Part shown: positions 47,398 through 57,271 of the stretch, piece after piece
Layout: each line of letters opens with the position of its first letter
Position numbering within the stretch: position 1 is the stretch's first letter
Origin: Acetobacter orleanensis
GTDB taxonomy: Bacteria > Pseudomonadota > Alphaproteobacteria > Acetobacterales > Acetobacteraceae
Reading direction: 5' to 3'
NCBI RefSeq assembly: GCF_001581005.1
Contig: NZ_LHZV01000066.1
Span: forward strand, 1-64,000
DNA: 64,000 bases
Program-made: the position numbers and the translations under genes
Notes under the pieces: model-generated
What the model was told of the DNA's origin: nothing
Databases searched by the model: none
The model's input: only the letters and a program-made list of their open reading frames with translations

Positions 47398-48705
47398 TTA
47401 TTCTCTTGTAGCACGCCCATCGGCTTTGACCTCTGGCCAGCCATACACGCCACTGCCGGTCACGGAAACTGGGGGCTGAAACAGAAAACGGGCGTATTTG
47501 AACTGCCCTTCCGCCCACCAGCCCAGATGCGGCACCGCAACACGCTGCCCTTGCCTCCATAAAGCAGGCAGTGTGGCGCAGAACAGGGCGGGCCATCCCC
47601 CACGCACTCCGCGATCCAGCCCTAGCCCCGCCGCGCCAATCTGCAACCCCTGCCCGGACAGCGCGGACGGAATAGAAAGTTCAAACCGATTATCCCACCG
47701 CGCCCCGCCCTCCGCCGGAAGCGGTGCCGCCATGGCCGCAGCCTCCCGCACAAGGTACCAGTCTGCCCGCCTGCGCACGAGATGCACGCCCGCCAGTGTG
47801 GCCTCCTGACCAGCAGCCCGCAACCGGGCAACCGCAGCAGGTGATGGCGGATAGAGCGCCCCGCCAACACCACGAATAAGCCGCGACAGCACTTCCGGCT
47901 CCGGCAGTTCCGGGCCTAGACAAGCCCAGCCTTCCGGCCTGAACGCCACGTGTCTGGACAAAATAGACGCCTGCTCTGCATCCCGCTGCATCCGGGCGGC
48001 TCCCGCGCACAGGCTGGTTTCCCATAAAGCGAGGCGCGTATCCTGCTCTTGCAAATTGTGCCGCACCCGCACCCGCGTTGCGCGCGTATCCTGATTGGAG
48101 GGATCATCCACCCACGTCAGCCCGGCCTGCCGTAACGTTTCCCGCAGGGCCAACCGCGAGACGCCCAGCAGAGGCCGTACGAGCCGCACATCCGGCAGGG
48201 CTGTGACCCACCCCATGCCGGCCAGACCATCCGGCCCGCTGCCAGAGTCCTGACGCATCCGAATTGTCTCAACCTGATCATCCGCCTGATGACCGAGCAG
48301 AAGGTCCAGACAGCCAGCCTCCCGGCACGCCTGCGCCAGAACAGCATATCGCGCCTGCCGCGCCCGCTCGGCCATGCCGGGACCTTTGGCGAGGTTTGTC
48401 AGTGTTAGAAGCCGCGCAGGTACATCCATGGCGGCAAGCCGCTGCAAGGTCAGCCGGGCTTCCTGCGCGGAGTCCGCCCGCAACCCGTGATCCACCACAA
48501 ACGCGAGAAGATTTTTGCGCCAGTGCCGCGCCAGCCATGCCAGACACAGGCTATCCCCACCGCCAGACACGGCCAGCCCGACGGGCGGCAGACCCGGAGC
48601 ATCGGGCAACCATGGCCCAAGTCGCTTTATGCTCGCAATAAAGGCCGTGGGGGGGAGAGGACGCTCAGAAAACGGGTTTCCCGGCGGCGCGAAATAAGGC
48701 TGCAT
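47398..48705 (-). CDS. tilS: tRNA(Ile)-lysidine synthetase
   Basis: Converts C34 of tRNA-Ile(CAU) to lysidine, switching it to read AUA. 435 residues. N-type ATP pyrophosphatase motif SGGGDSLCLAWL, then DHGLRADSAQEA and GHQADDQVETIRMR are seen. The ATG at 48705 has AAGGG six bases upstream and is preferred to an in-frame TTG at 48741. The C-terminal domain is degenerate relative to E. coli. It lies between cpoB and ftsH. Confidence 0.93.
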   Translation of the reverse strand: MQPYFAPPGNPFSERPLPPTAFIASIKRLGPWLPDAPGLPPVGLAVSGGGDSLCLAWLARHWRKNLLAFVVDHGLRADSAQEARLTLQRLAAMDVPARLLTLTNLAKGPGMAERARQARYAVLAQACREAGCLDLLLGHQADDQVETIRMRQDSGSGPDGLAGMGWVTALPDVRLVRPLLGVSRLALRETLRQAGLTWVDDPSNQDTRATRVRVRHNLQEQDTRLALWETSLCAGAARMQRDAEQASILSRHVAFRPEGWACLGPELPEPEVLSRLIRGVGGALYPPSPAAVARLRAAGQEATLAGVHLVRRRADWYLVREAAAMAAPLPAEGGARWDNRFELSIPSALSGQGLQIGAAGLGLDRGVRGGWPALFCATLPALWRQGQRVAVPHLGWWAEGQFKYARFLFQPPVSVTGSGVYGWPEVKADGRATRE

Positions 48706-48743
48706 TTCAGCCCTTTCCGCCCCACTGGAACACTGCGCCAAAC

Positions 48744-49622
48744 TTACTGGCAGCCACCCCGACCAGCATAAATTTCCGCCGCGTGAGAAACACGCTGCGT
48801 GGGGGACGGAAATTCCGCCTTCAATTTCCCCAGAGCCTGACAGGCAGCCTTTTTGTCACCCATCGCCAGCAGGGAGGCACTCACTCCCAGCAGGGCATCC
48901 GGCGCGCGGGCACTTTTAGGAGACTGACGGTAGGCATCATAATAGGCCACGGCAGACTGGCGATACTGCTTCTGGCCTGCAAGAGACTGCGCGAGCAGGA
49001 ACTGAGCATCGACCTTAAACGCACCTTTGGCATTTTTGAGCGCACGTTCCGCATTATCATGCGCGGTATCATAATCGCGCTTCTGCAGAGCCGCTTTGCC
49101 GCTCGCCAGCAGGGCATCCGGCGTTGTGGCGGCACTCTTCGCAGGGGCTGCGGACTCACTGGCCGCACCCGCTGCGGCTGCGGCAGCCGGGGCCGCGCCA
49201 CCGCCACCGCCACCGCCACCATTCTGGGCAGCAAACTGGTTATCAGCAATCTGTTTGGAAAGAGCCGCAGTCTTCTGCTGAAGGTCATTGGTGAGCTGGT
49301 CAATTTCACCGCGCATATCGCGCTGCTGCTGCTCTAGCGTGGTGACCCGGTCAAGCAACTGCGCTGTCAGGTCGCCATTACCGGAAGAAGAGGACGGAGC
49401 CGGTGTGGCAGAGGGAGGCGCCATGGCACCGCCGGATGTCTGCATCTGGCTCATCGCCTGCTTGAGCGCCATAATCTGGTTTTGCAGCGCAAGACCTTCC
49501 CGGCTGGTCACGTCCTGTGCATGTGCTGCGGGGGCAGAGGCCACCAGCACGGTCGCAACAGGCAGACACAAGGCCACGGCACGCCACGGCGCAGTAATGG
49601 ACGTCATCAACCCGCGTTTCAT
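48744..49622 (-). CDS. cpoB: Tol-Pal system protein CpoB (YbgF)
   Basis: Periplasmic protein linking peptidoglycan synthesis with outer membrane constriction. 292 residues. A signal peptide ends near AHA-QDV; a coiled coil follows (MALKQAMSQMQ, then TLEQQQRDMRGEIDQLTNDL), then a Gly/Ala-rich linker, then tetratricopeptide repeats (about 170-290). It is encoded right after pal, as usual. The ATG at 49622 has GAGG at five bases. Confidence 0.92.
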   Translation of the reverse strand: MKRGLMTSITAPWRAVALCLPVATVLVASAPAAHAQDVTSREGLALQNQIMALKQAMSQMQTSGGAMAPPSATPAPSSSSGNGDLTAQLLDRVTTLEQQQRDMRGEIDQLTNDLQQKTAALSKQIADNQFAAQNGGGGGGGGAAPAAAAAAGAASESAAPAKSAATTPDALLASGKAALQKRDYDTAHDNAERALKNAKGAFKVDAQFLLAQSLAGQKQYRQSAVAYYDAYRQSPKSARAPDALLGVSASLLAMGDKKAACQALGKLKAEFPSPTQRVSHAAEIYAGRGGCQ

Positions 49623-49694
49623 CAAGACCTCACCCTTTCTTTAAAAGCGGGCAAGGATTTCATCATTCCTACCCGGAAAACAAGACAGGAAATA

Positions 49695-49727
49695 CAAAAA
49701 CAGGCCGGGTGAAATTCACCCGACCTG
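49695..49727 (-). terminator. Rho-independent terminator of pal
   Basis: On the minus strand CAGGTCGGGTGAA pairs with TTCACCCGGCCTG (one mismatch), followed by TTTTTGT. It lies about 35 bases beyond the pal stop and separates pal from cpoB. Confidence 0.8.
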
Positions 49728-49762
49728 CCCTGTCAGCTCAAACGCGCGAAATACGCCAGACC

Positions 49763-50242
49763 TTAGTGAACGGCAGTAATTGCGTTACGGTTCTGAGCCC
49801 ATGCGCTTTCATCATCACCTTCTGCGGTCGGACGATCCTTACCGTAGGAGATGGTGGAAATGCGGGAAGACGCAACGCCCTTGGCAACCAGATAGTCACG
49901 AGCAGCGTTAGCACGACGCTGGCCCAGAGCAATGTTGTATTCTTCCGTGCCGCGGTCATCGCAGTTACCGGCGACTTCAACGTTAACCTGCGGATATTTT
50001 GCAAGCCATGCAGCCTGCTTTTCCAGCGTTGCCTGCGCATCGGACGTCAGGCCGCTTTTGTTCAGCGGGAACAGGACGCGGTCACCAGCCGTGGCAACCA
50101 GATCTTCTTCGCTGCCCGGCACGGGGCCGCTCGGCTGCATCGCCGTGGAGGCACCACTGGAGTCACCCGTGTTTGCCTTCTCGTGCGCACAGGCAGAGAG
50201 AAGGGCAACCATGCTCAGAGCAGCAATATATTTCAGTCTCAT
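49763..50242 (-). CDS. pal: Peptidoglycan-associated lipoprotein Pal
   Basis: Outer-membrane lipoprotein that binds peptidoglycan and TolB. 159 residues. The lipobox LLSAC puts the lipid Cys at residue 18, and the OmpA-like domain has the diaminopimelate-binding pattern (NCDDRGTEEYNIALGQRRA). AGGA precedes the ATG at eight bases. It is separated from tolB by a 0.74-kb gap, so it must have its own promoter. Confidence 0.96.
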   Translation of the reverse strand: MRLKYIAALSMVALLSACAHEKANTGDSSGASTAMQPSGPVPGSEEDLVATAGDRVLFPLNKSGLTSDAQATLEKQAAWLAKYPQVNVEVAGNCDDRGTEEYNIALGQRRANAARDYLVAKGVASSRISTISYGKDRPTAEGDDESAWAQNRNAITAVH

Positions 50243-50261
50243 GTGTCGGATCCTGAGAACT

Positions 50262-50278
50262 AGTTCCTGACAGGAACT
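50262..50278. promoter_or_regulatory. Perfect palindrome just upstream of pal
   Basis: AGTTCCTG-A-CAGGAACT, 20 bases upstream of the pal start codon. As DNA it could be an operator; as RNA, a 7-bp hairpin with a 3-base loop near the Shine-Dalgarno. A related TCCTGA-type sequence precedes it. Confidence 0.5.
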
Positions 50279-50981
50279 ATTCGGAGAAAAAAAACAGTTA
50301 ATGCCTATATCCCCGCGCATTCCTCTGCTCCCCTCCGAAAACCATCGAAGAGCCGAACGAACTGTGGAGACCACCTTGCCGTAAGCCATAGCTCATTCAT
50401 CCGGTCAAGCGTGATCTCTTTTTGGCATAGCTGACCCCGTAAAACCGATGCTGAATAGACACATAAGGCTTTCACAACCGGCATTTTATCTACGGCTCAA
50501 CGTTTACCGCCAAATTAACGGAAACCTTTCTACTATGCTTCCGCGGCACATTTGTCGGATTTTTTATTCTTCTTCCATACCTTTCCTTTATTAAGGAAAA
50601 AGATACTGGCAAGCGTCTTTAACAAGACACCACTCACTACTTTTTGTGAGTTACTCTCCACTCAGACCTTCAAAAAACCATAAATGCGTAGTTCTCGAAA
50701 ATATTCATTTCGGCCTATCAGGCTGACCGAATCGGGATAACGTTCTGTTTTTTGCCAGTTGGCGCACCTCTCCTCATCACATTGAGCACCCACTCACACC
50801 TCCTACGGTAGGATCGGCATCGAAGAAAAAGATGTGATCTGACTTAAGTGCAGAACAATTTCTGAAAGCCGTAGCCCTTCAAACGCTTAAGGCAAAAAAT
50901 CAAACCTAAGTATTCTTGAAAACGTAAAAAAAGCCCCGGACTTTCACCCGGGGCTTTGCGCGATTTTATGACAAAACAGAT
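50279..50981. other. Long spacer between tolB and pal
   Basis: About 700 bases with a mixed AT content and no plausible coding frame. The tolB terminator lies at its right end. The pal promoter must lie inside. I could not identify a small RNA, but the region is long enough for one. Confidence 0.5.
50925..50957 (-). terminator. Rho-independent terminator of tolB
   Basis: The minus strand reads GCCCCGG-loop-CCGGGGC followed by seven T. It lies about 25 bases beyond the tolB stop and closes the tolQRAB operon. Confidence 0.9.
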
Positions 50982-52343
50982 TTACTCGTTCAGCGGAGAC
51001 CATGCCGGGTCAGACGCCTGACCGGGTGTGTGCAGCGCACGGTCATTAAACCCGGTAATATCGACCATTCCGATGGAGGACGCGAAGCCTGCGCCGCCTG
51101 CCCCTGCGCGGCTCTGGCGGCAATAAGCCAGCACACGCCCGTTGGGGCAGAAGCTGGGGCTTTCCACCGTAAAGCCTTCCGTCATGATGCGTTCGCCTGA
51201 GCCATCAGGGTTCATGACACCCAGCGAGAAGCTGCCATTGGCGATGCGGGTAAAGGCGATCAGATCCCCACGCGGAGACCACACGGGCGAACCATAGGTG
51301 CCACTCCCGTAGGAAATCCGCTTCGCGCCACCACCAGACGCACTCATGATGTAAAGCTGCGGGCTGCCGCCACGGTCAGAGTTGAACACGATCTGAGAAC
51401 CATCCGGGCTGTAGCACGGGCTGGTATCAATCGCGCCGGACGACGTAATCTGGCGGCGGGAGCCTGAACCCAGATCAACCACAAACAGATCAGACCCACC
51501 ATTACGCGTGACGGACAGCACGACCGAGCGGCCATTTGGCGCAAAACGCGGCGCGAAAGAAATCCCAGCAAATTCACCCAGAATCTGCTGGCGGCCGCTG
51601 CCCAGATCAAACAGATACACGCGCGGACGGTTATTGGCGTAGGACATGAACGCCACCTGATCCTTCACCGGGCTGAAGCGCGGTGTAAGGGTCAGCCATT
51701 TGCCCGCCGTCAACATGCGGCTATTGGCACCGTCCTGATCCATGATAGCCAGACGCGTGCTCTGGTGCCCACGCGGGCCAGAGCGTGCAATGAACGCGAT
51801 GCGGGTATCAAAATAGCCTTTTTCACCCAGCATACGCTCGTAGATGACATCCCCGACAATATGCGCAATCCGCCGCCAGTTGGCTGAGGTTGTGGTATAG
51901 GCTGTGCCCTGAATCTGCTGGCTTGTCAGCACGTCCCACAGGCGCATTTCCACGCGCACGGAACCACTGCCAGACACGCTCCCCGTCACTAGCGCCCGTG
52001 CGCCCATGGCTTTGGCAGCTGCAAAATCCGGGCTGCCAGACCCGGACCCACCGGGCAGAACCTTGAACAGGCCGGTGTTGGTCAGGTCATTATTCAGCAC
52101 TTCAGCAATCTGGGCACCAAGACCGCCGCCAAAGTTCGGCAGAACAATCGGGATCGGCGCTGTACGAGCCTGATCAACCGTAATTTCAGCCTCTGGAGCG
52201 GCTGTTGCCGCCATGCCCGGCAGCGGTGTCATCAGCAGGCCGCCAGCGGCAACGCTGGCCCCCATCAATGTGCGACGGCCAAGGGCCGCAACCAGTGTGT
52301 CGGCTTCCTGATCAGAAATAAGCGGGCGTGTACTCGTAAGCAT
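50982..52343 (-). CDS. tolB: Tol-Pal translocation protein TolB
   Basis: Periplasmic beta-propeller that couples TolA to Pal. 453 residues from the ATG at 52343 (GGAGGA six bases upstream). The N-terminal domain is followed by propeller repeats with the [27 protein letters not shown] pattern. The signal sequence has paired Arg (R23-R24 in [15 protein letters not shown]) with a mildly hydrophobic stretch and an AxA-type cleavage, which looks like a twin-arginine signal, unusual for TolB. Confidence 0.95.
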   Translation of the reverse strand: MLTSTRPLISDQEADTLVAALGRRTLMGASVAAGGLLMTPLPGMAATAAPEAEITVDQARTAPIPIVLPNFGGGLGAQIAEVLNNDLTNTGLFKVLPGGSGSGSPDFAAAKAMGARALVTGSVSGSGSVRVEMRLWDVLTSQQIQGTAYTTTSANWRRIAHIVGDVIYERMLGEKGYFDTRIAFIARSGPRGHQSTRLAIMDQDGANSRMLTAGKWLTLTPRFSPVKDQVAFMSYANNRPRVYLFDLGSGRQQILGEFAGISFAPRFAPNGRSVVLSVTRNGGSDLFVVDLGSGSRRQITSSGAIDTSPCYSPDGSQIVFNSDRGGSPQLYIMSASGGGAKRISYGSGTYGSPVWSPRGDLIAFTRIANGSFSLGVMNPDGSGERIMTEGFTVESPSFCPNGRVLAYCRQSRAGAGGAGFASSIGMVDITGFNDRALHTPGQASDPAWSPLNE

Positions 52344-52366
52344 CTGTTTTCCTCCAGGTGGCCTGA

Positions 52367-53362
52367 TCAAGGCCTGAACACAAATTTCAACTGCCGGGTC
52401 TGGCCCAGAAGGTTTTTGGGGATAGGCAGTTTGGAGCAGGTGGGGCTCAACACAGCCGCCCGCGCCCGTTCCGCCAGAGCCCGGTATGAGGCGTCCGCAT
52501 TCATCTGCGCCTGTGTCTGCGGGGCAAACTGCACAATACGGGCCTCACCAGCGGCATCCACCGTCACAATCAGGTGCGCGATAAAAGTGGCATAATTTTT
52601 GGCAGCCGTATCTTCCGTATAGCACCGGCGCACAGCGCCCCCGATGGCCTTCTGCTCTCCGGCAGAAAGACTACGGGTAATATCCCCATCCGGTGAGCCC
52701 CCTCCATTCGGTGCGCCACCCTGCACAGGATTGGCTCTGGCCTTGGGCGCATGCGTCTGCTTGGTGTCAGACCGGAAGGAATCCAGCGTCTCCAGCAGAG
52801 AATGCGAATCCTCCTGCGTTTTCTTTGCCTTATTGGGCTGCGTGATGTGCGACGGCGTGGGTGTATCCGGCAGCGTATCCGCAGGTTCCGTCACCGGAGA
52901 CGGCGGCGCAACACTCGGCGTCGTCTTGGGTGGCGTTGGCGGAGACGGCGGCGTTTTCACCACGTCGGGAGACGGTTCCTCAGCCTTGGGCGGCACGGGC
53001 GTATCCGGCAGCTTTTCTGCCTCCGGCGCAGGCGGCGGGGGCACCGGCTGGGGCGGAGGTGGCGGCGGAGGCGCTTCCTCATTCGGGGCAGCCTTCGGCG
53101 GCTCCGGAGACGGAGGGGCATCATTCGGCACGGGGGCCGGGGCCGGTGCGGGTTTGGGGGCTGGCTGGCTGGCTTTAGCCGGAGAACCACCAGAGTCTTC
53201 AGGGGCCTCAAACTGCATTTCCACAACCGGAGGAGGCTCTTCCTCCGGTTTAGGCGGTGGCAGAGAAACCAGCAGGGCCAGCAGCAACGCAATATGCGCT
53301 CCACCGGACAGATAAAGGCAGCGCCTCAGCACAGCCTGTTCGGAACGGCGTGGCCGCACCAT
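52367..53362 (-). CDS. tolA: TolA-like energy-coupling protein (Pro-rich)
   Basis: Inner-membrane protein spanning the periplasm between TolQR and TolB. 331 residues with one membrane helix at about 14-35, then about 160 residues dominated by Pro, Glu and Lys, then a conserved C-terminal domain (about 240-331) with two Cys that may form a disulfide. E. coli TolA has a long Ala/Lys helix at this place, so this form is closer to TonB in its spacer. The position between tolR and tolB identifies it as TolA. Confidence 0.88.
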   Translation of the reverse strand: MVRPRRSEQAVLRRCLYLSGGAHIALLLALLVSLPPPKPEEEPPPVVEMQFEAPEDSGGSPAKASQPAPKPAPAPAPVPNDAPPSPEPPKAAPNEEAPPPPPPPQPVPPPPAPEAEKLPDTPVPPKAEEPSPDVVKTPPSPPTPPKTTPSVAPPSPVTEPADTLPDTPTPSHITQPNKAKKTQEDSHSLLETLDSFRSDTKQTHAPKARANPVQGGAPNGGGSPDGDITRSLSAGEQKAIGGAVRRCYTEDTAAKNYATFIAHLIVTVDAAGEARIVQFAPQTQAQMNADASYRALAERARAAVLSPTCSKLPIPKNLLGQTRQLKFVFRP

Positions 53363-53398
53363 GAAATTTCTCCGCCTCTCTGCGTTAGAGAGAATGAG

Positions 53399-53830
53399 TT
53401 AATGGCCGCTGCTGGCGGGTTGTTGCGCCAGCAATGCCACATGAGTGAAGCCGCCTTCGGTCACCTGCCCCATAACCTGCATCACACGACCATAATCAAT
53501 ATGGGCATCACCGCGCACAAAAATGCGGTGTGACGGGTCATTGTTGGACGCAGCCTTAAGCTGGGCAACCAACTCCTCCGGTGAGACTTGGGACTCTCCG
53601 AGATACAAGCTGCCATCCGCCCGAATGGACACGGTGATGGGCTTTGTATCGGAATTGACAGGCTTAGCGTCTGTCTTGGGCAGGTCCACATTCACGCCGC
53701 TGGTCATCATGGGGGATGTGACCATGAAGATAATCAGCAGCACCAACATGACGTCCACCATCGGCGTCACGTTGATGTCGGCCATCGGACGCCTGCGGCG
53801 GCGCCCGTTCCCTCCGGACGGCATGCCCAT
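53399..53830 (-). CDS. tolR: TolR/ExbD family protein
   Basis: Proton-channel partner of TolQ. 143 residues. A single membrane helix (DVMLVLLIIFMVTSPMM) contains the conserved Asp (MVDVMLVLL) used in proton flow, followed by a periplasmic domain with the family VPKTDAKP-like region. N-terminus rich in Arg and Gly. Immediately downstream of tolQ (3 bases). Confidence 0.95.
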   Translation of the reverse strand: MGMPSGGNGRRRRRPMADINVTPMVDVMLVLLIIFMVTSPMMTSGVNVDLPKTDAKPVNSDTKPITVSIRADGSLYLGESQVSPEELVAQLKAASNNDPSHRIFVRGDAHIDYGRVMQVMGQVTEGGFTHVALLAQQPASSGH

Positions 53831-53833
53831 GGT

Positions 53834-54553
53834 TCAGGCCCTTTCTTCGGACTGGCGGGACAGAATGGCCGCAAATTCCGTGCCAAAGCCCTCCAGCCGG
53901 TCCTGAAACAGGTCCAGACTGTTGCTGATCACGTTATACGCGACATAGGACGGTACAGCCGTCATCAGGCCGATGGCCGTTGCGAACAGGGCTTCGGAAA
54001 TACCGGGAGCCACAACGCTCAGATTGGTGTTGTGCATGGCGGCAATGGCGCTGAAGGAGTGCATGATACCCCACACAGTGCCAAACAGGCCCACAAACGG
54101 AGCCACCGGGCCAACCGTTGCCAGAAACACCACCCAGCGACGCAGGCGGTCCATCTCACGTGTAACCGTAATGCCAATCGCGCGGTCCACACGTTCCTTC
54201 ACGCCACCGCGCACAAGGTCCACACCGGGGATACGCGCGGAACGACGCCATTCACCCATGGCGGCACCAAAAACGGCAGCGAGCGGATGCACGGGCTTGG
54301 CGCCATCGCTCTCATACAGATCATCCAGACTGCCACCGGACCAGAAGCGGTCCTCAAAAGCGGAAGCCTGTTTATTGATGCGCCGTAGCGTTACAATTTT
54401 ATCGAAAATAATGGCCCAGACCATCACGCTACAGAACACCAGCCCCAGCATGACCAGTTTGACCATCAGGGAGGCATTCATAAACAGCCCCCACACCGAC
54501 AGGTCTCCCGCCGCTGCTACGCCGAGATTTGCCGCGTCAACCGCACGATCCAA
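53834..54553 (-). CDS. tolQ: TolQ/ExbB/MotA proton channel
   Basis: 239 residues with three membrane helices: about 25-47, 145-167 and 185-210. The conserved LFGTVWGIMHSF and AIAAMHNTNLSVVAPGISEAL segments are seen. The start is TTG at 54553, supported by AGGAGG six bases upstream; the ATG at 54481 lies inside the first helix and would truncate it. First gene of tolQRAB. Confidence 0.95.
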   Translation of the reverse strand: MDRAVDAANLGVAAAGDLSVWGLFMNASLMVKLVMLGLVFCSVMVWAIIFDKIVTLRRINKQASAFEDRFWSGGSLDDLYESDGAKPVHPLAAVFGAAMGEWRRSARIPGVDLVRGGVKERVDRAIGITVTREMDRLRRWVVFLATVGPVAPFVGLFGTVWGIMHSFSAIAAMHNTNLSVVAPGISEALFATAIGLMTAVPSYVAYNVISNSLDLFQDRLEGFGTEFAAILSRQSEERA

Positions 54554-54671
54554 AAACGCCTCCTGCCTCTAGCGCCCGTCACGGGCAACCTGTCTGCGAC
54601 TCGGGCTTTGCTCCACGCGTCCCGGTCGTGCTGTTTTTTACTGTCTTCCGCACAAAAGCAGAAGAGGCCGT

Positions 54672-55085
54672 CTAAACCTCTGCCGCAAGTCCGCGCAAAA
54701 GATCACGCCATAATGGCGGGAATCGGGCAGGACGACCATCTTCTGCCCTCACGCAGGCCAGCCGAACATCCACACGGGCACAAAAAACATCATCCCGCGT
54801 AAAAACCTGCTCCAGCCGGCAGCTTGCAGCCCCTTCTTCCAGCAGACGGGTGGTGATGGTCACCACATCATCCAGCTTGAGCGGCACGCGGTAATTCAGG
54901 GTTGCGTCATGCACCACAAACACCAGACCGTAGTCACTCAGCAGGGAGGCCGCGGGCATACCAAGGCTGCGGATAGCTTCCGTCCGCGCCCGCTCGGCAA
55001 ACGCCAGATACCGGGCATGATAGACAATGCCCCCGGCGTCCGTGTCCTCATAATAAATGCGGAAATTGATTGAATGCGTGGTCAT
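54672..55085 (-). CDS. ybgC: YbgC family acyl-CoA thioesterase
   Basis: 137 residues, hot-dog fold. The active-site motif [17 protein letters not shown] contains the catalytic Asp. YbgC hydrolyses short-chain acyl-CoA and may help phospholipid synthesis at the membrane; in many bacteria it heads the tol operon, as here. Its ATG overlaps the ruvB stop by four bases. Confidence 0.94.
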   Translation of the reverse strand: MTTHSINFRIYYEDTDAGGIVYHARYLAFAERARTEAIRSLGMPAASLLSDYGLVFVVHDATLNYRVPLKLDDVVTITTRLLEEGAASCRLEQVFTRDDVFCARVDVRLACVRAEDGRPARFPPLWRDLLRGLAAEV

Positions 55086-56161
55086 GCGCCGTCCTCTTCG
55101 TCAGGCAAAAGATCCATCTGGGCGGAACGCGGCTCGTCCGGTTGGGCGGGGGGTGTGAGACCAAGGTGCCGCCATCCGCGTTCCCCCAGCACACGCCCCC
55201 GGCTGGTGCGCAGGACAAGCCCTTCCTGAATCAGATACGGCTCTATGACATCTTCCAGCGTATCCCGCGCTTCCGCCAAAGCCGCCGCAAGGGTTTCCAC
55301 CCCTACAGGACCACCGTGATGATACTCCGCAATGCGCCGCAGATAGCGTCTGTCCATGGCGTCCAGCCCCAGCGCGTCGACTTCCAGCCGACTCAGAGCG
55401 GCATCAGTCACGTCACGGCTGACAGGCGCGCCACCGGGCGCGATGACAGCCGCAAAATCCCGCACACGGCGCAGCAGACGGCCCGCAATACGGGGCGTAC
55501 CACGTGAGCGGCGGGCAATTTCCTCCGCGCCTGCGGTTGTCAGGTCAAAACCGAGTTTTTCCGCCCCGCGCGCCACAATGGCCCGCAGTTCCTCCGGGGT
55601 ATAGAACACCAGCCGCAGCGGAATGCCGAACCTGTCTCGCAACGGAGTGGCCAGCAGTCCGGCGCGGGTTGTCGCCGCCACAAGCGTAAAGGGCGGCAGA
55701 TCAATCCGCACGGAACGCGCCGCCGGGCCTTCCCCAATAATCAGGTCGAGCTGGAAATCCTCCATCGCGGGATACAGAATTTCCTCAATGGCGGGCTGGA
55801 GGCGATGAATTTCATCAATAAACAGCACGTCACGCGGCTGAAGATTGGTGAGAATAGCCGCCAGATCCCCCGCCCGCTGGATGACCGGGCCGGATGTGGC
55901 CCGGAACCCCACGCCTAGTTCGCGCGAGACAATCTGCGCCAGTGTGGTTTTCCCCAGCCCCGGCGGACCATGCAGCAGCACATGGTCCAGTGCCTCGCCA
56001 CGCTGGCGGGCGGCGGCAATAAAAATAGACAGATTTTCACGGCTGGCTTTCTGACCGGTAAAATCAGCCAGTGTTTGCGGGCGAAGAGAGGCTTCCCCCA
56101 TATCCTCATCCCGCCGGGTCGCATCAATCTCCCGATCCGGGATGAAGTTTCCTCCACTCAT
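55082..56161 (-). CDS. ruvB: Holliday junction helicase subunit RuvB
   Basis: Hexameric motor for branch migration. 359 residues. Walker [10 protein letters not shown], Walker B FIDEIHRL, sensor regions [10 protein letters not shown] and [18 protein letters not shown], and the C-terminal winged helix with PYLIQEGL. Coupled by ATGA to ruvA upstream and ybgC downstream. Confidence 0.97.
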   Translation of the reverse strand: MSGGNFIPDREIDATRRDEDMGEASLRPQTLADFTGQKASRENLSIFIAAARQRGEALDHVLLHGPPGLGKTTLAQIVSRELGVGFRATSGPVIQRAGDLAAILTNLQPRDVLFIDEIHRLQPAIEEILYPAMEDFQLDLIIGEGPAARSVRIDLPPFTLVAATTRAGLLATPLRDRFGIPLRLVFYTPEELRAIVARGAEKLGFDLTTAGAEEIARRSRGTPRIAGRLLRRVRDFAAVIAPGGAPVSRDVTDAALSRLEVDALGLDAMDRRYLRRIAEYHHGGPVGVETLAAALAEARDTLEDVIEPYLIQEGLVLRTSRGRVLGERGWRHLGLTPPAQPDEPRSAQMDLLPDEEDGA

Positions 56162-56766
56162 CGAGCCAGAGCTTTCAGACTATCCCGCAGCACGGTGTCC
56201 AGAGAAGCCGCAGGCCCCTGCTCATCCAGCAGCCGCTTGACAACCGGCGCTGCCTCCGACCGACGGAACCCCAGTCCCGCCAGCGCCAACAGCGCATCGG
56301 CCTCAATCCCACCGCCGGGCGTGGCGCTAGCCGGAATGACAATGCCCCCGCCACCACCGGGCATTTTGCCCGCGCGGTCGCGCAATTCCGTCAGAATCCG
56401 TTCCGCCAGACGTCCACCCACACCGGGCGCACGGGTCAGGGTGGCTTTATCCGAAGTTGTCAGCGCGGCCACCAGCTCCCCCGGAGAGAGAGTGGAGAGC
56501 ATACCAAGCGCCACTTTTGCGCCCACCCCCTGCACACTGGTCAACAGGCGAAACCACTCGCGCTCGGCACTTTCCACAAAGCCGTAGAGCAGAATCGCGT
56601 CTTCCCGCACCACAGTTTCAATCAGAAGACGGGCTTTTTCTGGCGGATGCGGCAAAGCAGCGAGCGTGCGGGTGGACGCCGCCACCAGATAACCGACGCC
56701 ATTCACGTCGATCACGCAACTCCCCAGTTCCACCTGAATGACCAGTCCGCTCAGAAACGCAATCAT
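56158..56766 (-). CDS. ruvA: Holliday junction DNA-binding subunit RuvA
   Basis: 202 residues. OB-fold domain at the N-terminus ([11 protein letters not shown]), two helix-hairpin-helix motifs ([28 protein letters not shown]), a Gly-rich linker and the RuvB-binding domain III ([12 protein letters not shown]). Overlaps ruvC and ruvB by four bases each. Confidence 0.97.
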   Translation of the reverse strand: MIAFLSGLVIQVELGSCVIDVNGVGYLVAASTRTLAALPHPPEKARLLIETVVREDAILLYGFVESAEREWFRLLTSVQGVGAKVALGMLSTLSPGELVAALTTSDKATLTRAPGVGGRLAERILTELRDRAGKMPGGGGGIVIPASATPGGGIEADALLALAGLGFRRSEAAPVVKRLLDEQGPAASLDTVLRDSLKALAR

Positions 56767-57269
56767 GCCATTCTTACCCCGGCTGCAATATGGCGGGCAC
56801 TTGCCCGATGATGTGCATGACAGATCGCAATGGCTAGTGCATCAGACGCATCAGCCCGTGCCACCTTAACCCCCGGCAGGAGGCGGCGCACCATCATTTC
56901 AACCTGATCCTTATCGGCGGACCCTGTTCCGACGACGGCCTTTTTGACAGCCAGCGCGCCATATTCCGCCACATGCAGGCCCGCGAGTGCTGGAGCCAGC
57001 AACGCCACCCCGCGGGCATAGCCCAGTTTGAGCGTGGCGGTGCCGTTGCGGTTGACGTACGTTTCTTCCACGGCGGCTTCCGCCGGGTTGAGGCGATCAA
57101 TCAGAATCGTCAGATTTTCGTGCAGGACTTTCAGCCGGTCTGGCACACTGTCCGCGCTGTTGGTTGCAATCACGCCATTTTCGACATGCCGCAACCGATT
57201 ACCCTCGACATCAATCACCCCCCAGCCCGTAAACCGCAGGCCGGGGTCAATGCCGAGCAGGCGCACCAC
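56763..57269 (-). CDS. ruvC: Holliday junction endonuclease RuvC
   Basis: 168 residues. Catalytic acids: Asp in LLGIDPGL at the start, Glu in AAVEETYVN, and two Asp in ADASDALAIAICHAH. Starts with GTG. First of the ruvCAB unit, separated by 2 bases from the yebC stop. Confidence 0.97.
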   Translation of the reverse strand: MVRLLGIDPGLRFTGWGVIDVEGNRLRHVENGVIATNSADSVPDRLKVLHENLTILIDRLNPAEAAVEETYVNRNGTATLKLGYARGVALLAPALAGLHVAEYGALAVKKAVVGTGSADKDQVEMMVRRLLPGVKVARADASDALAIAICHAHHRASARHIAAGVRMA

Positions 57270-57271
57270 TG

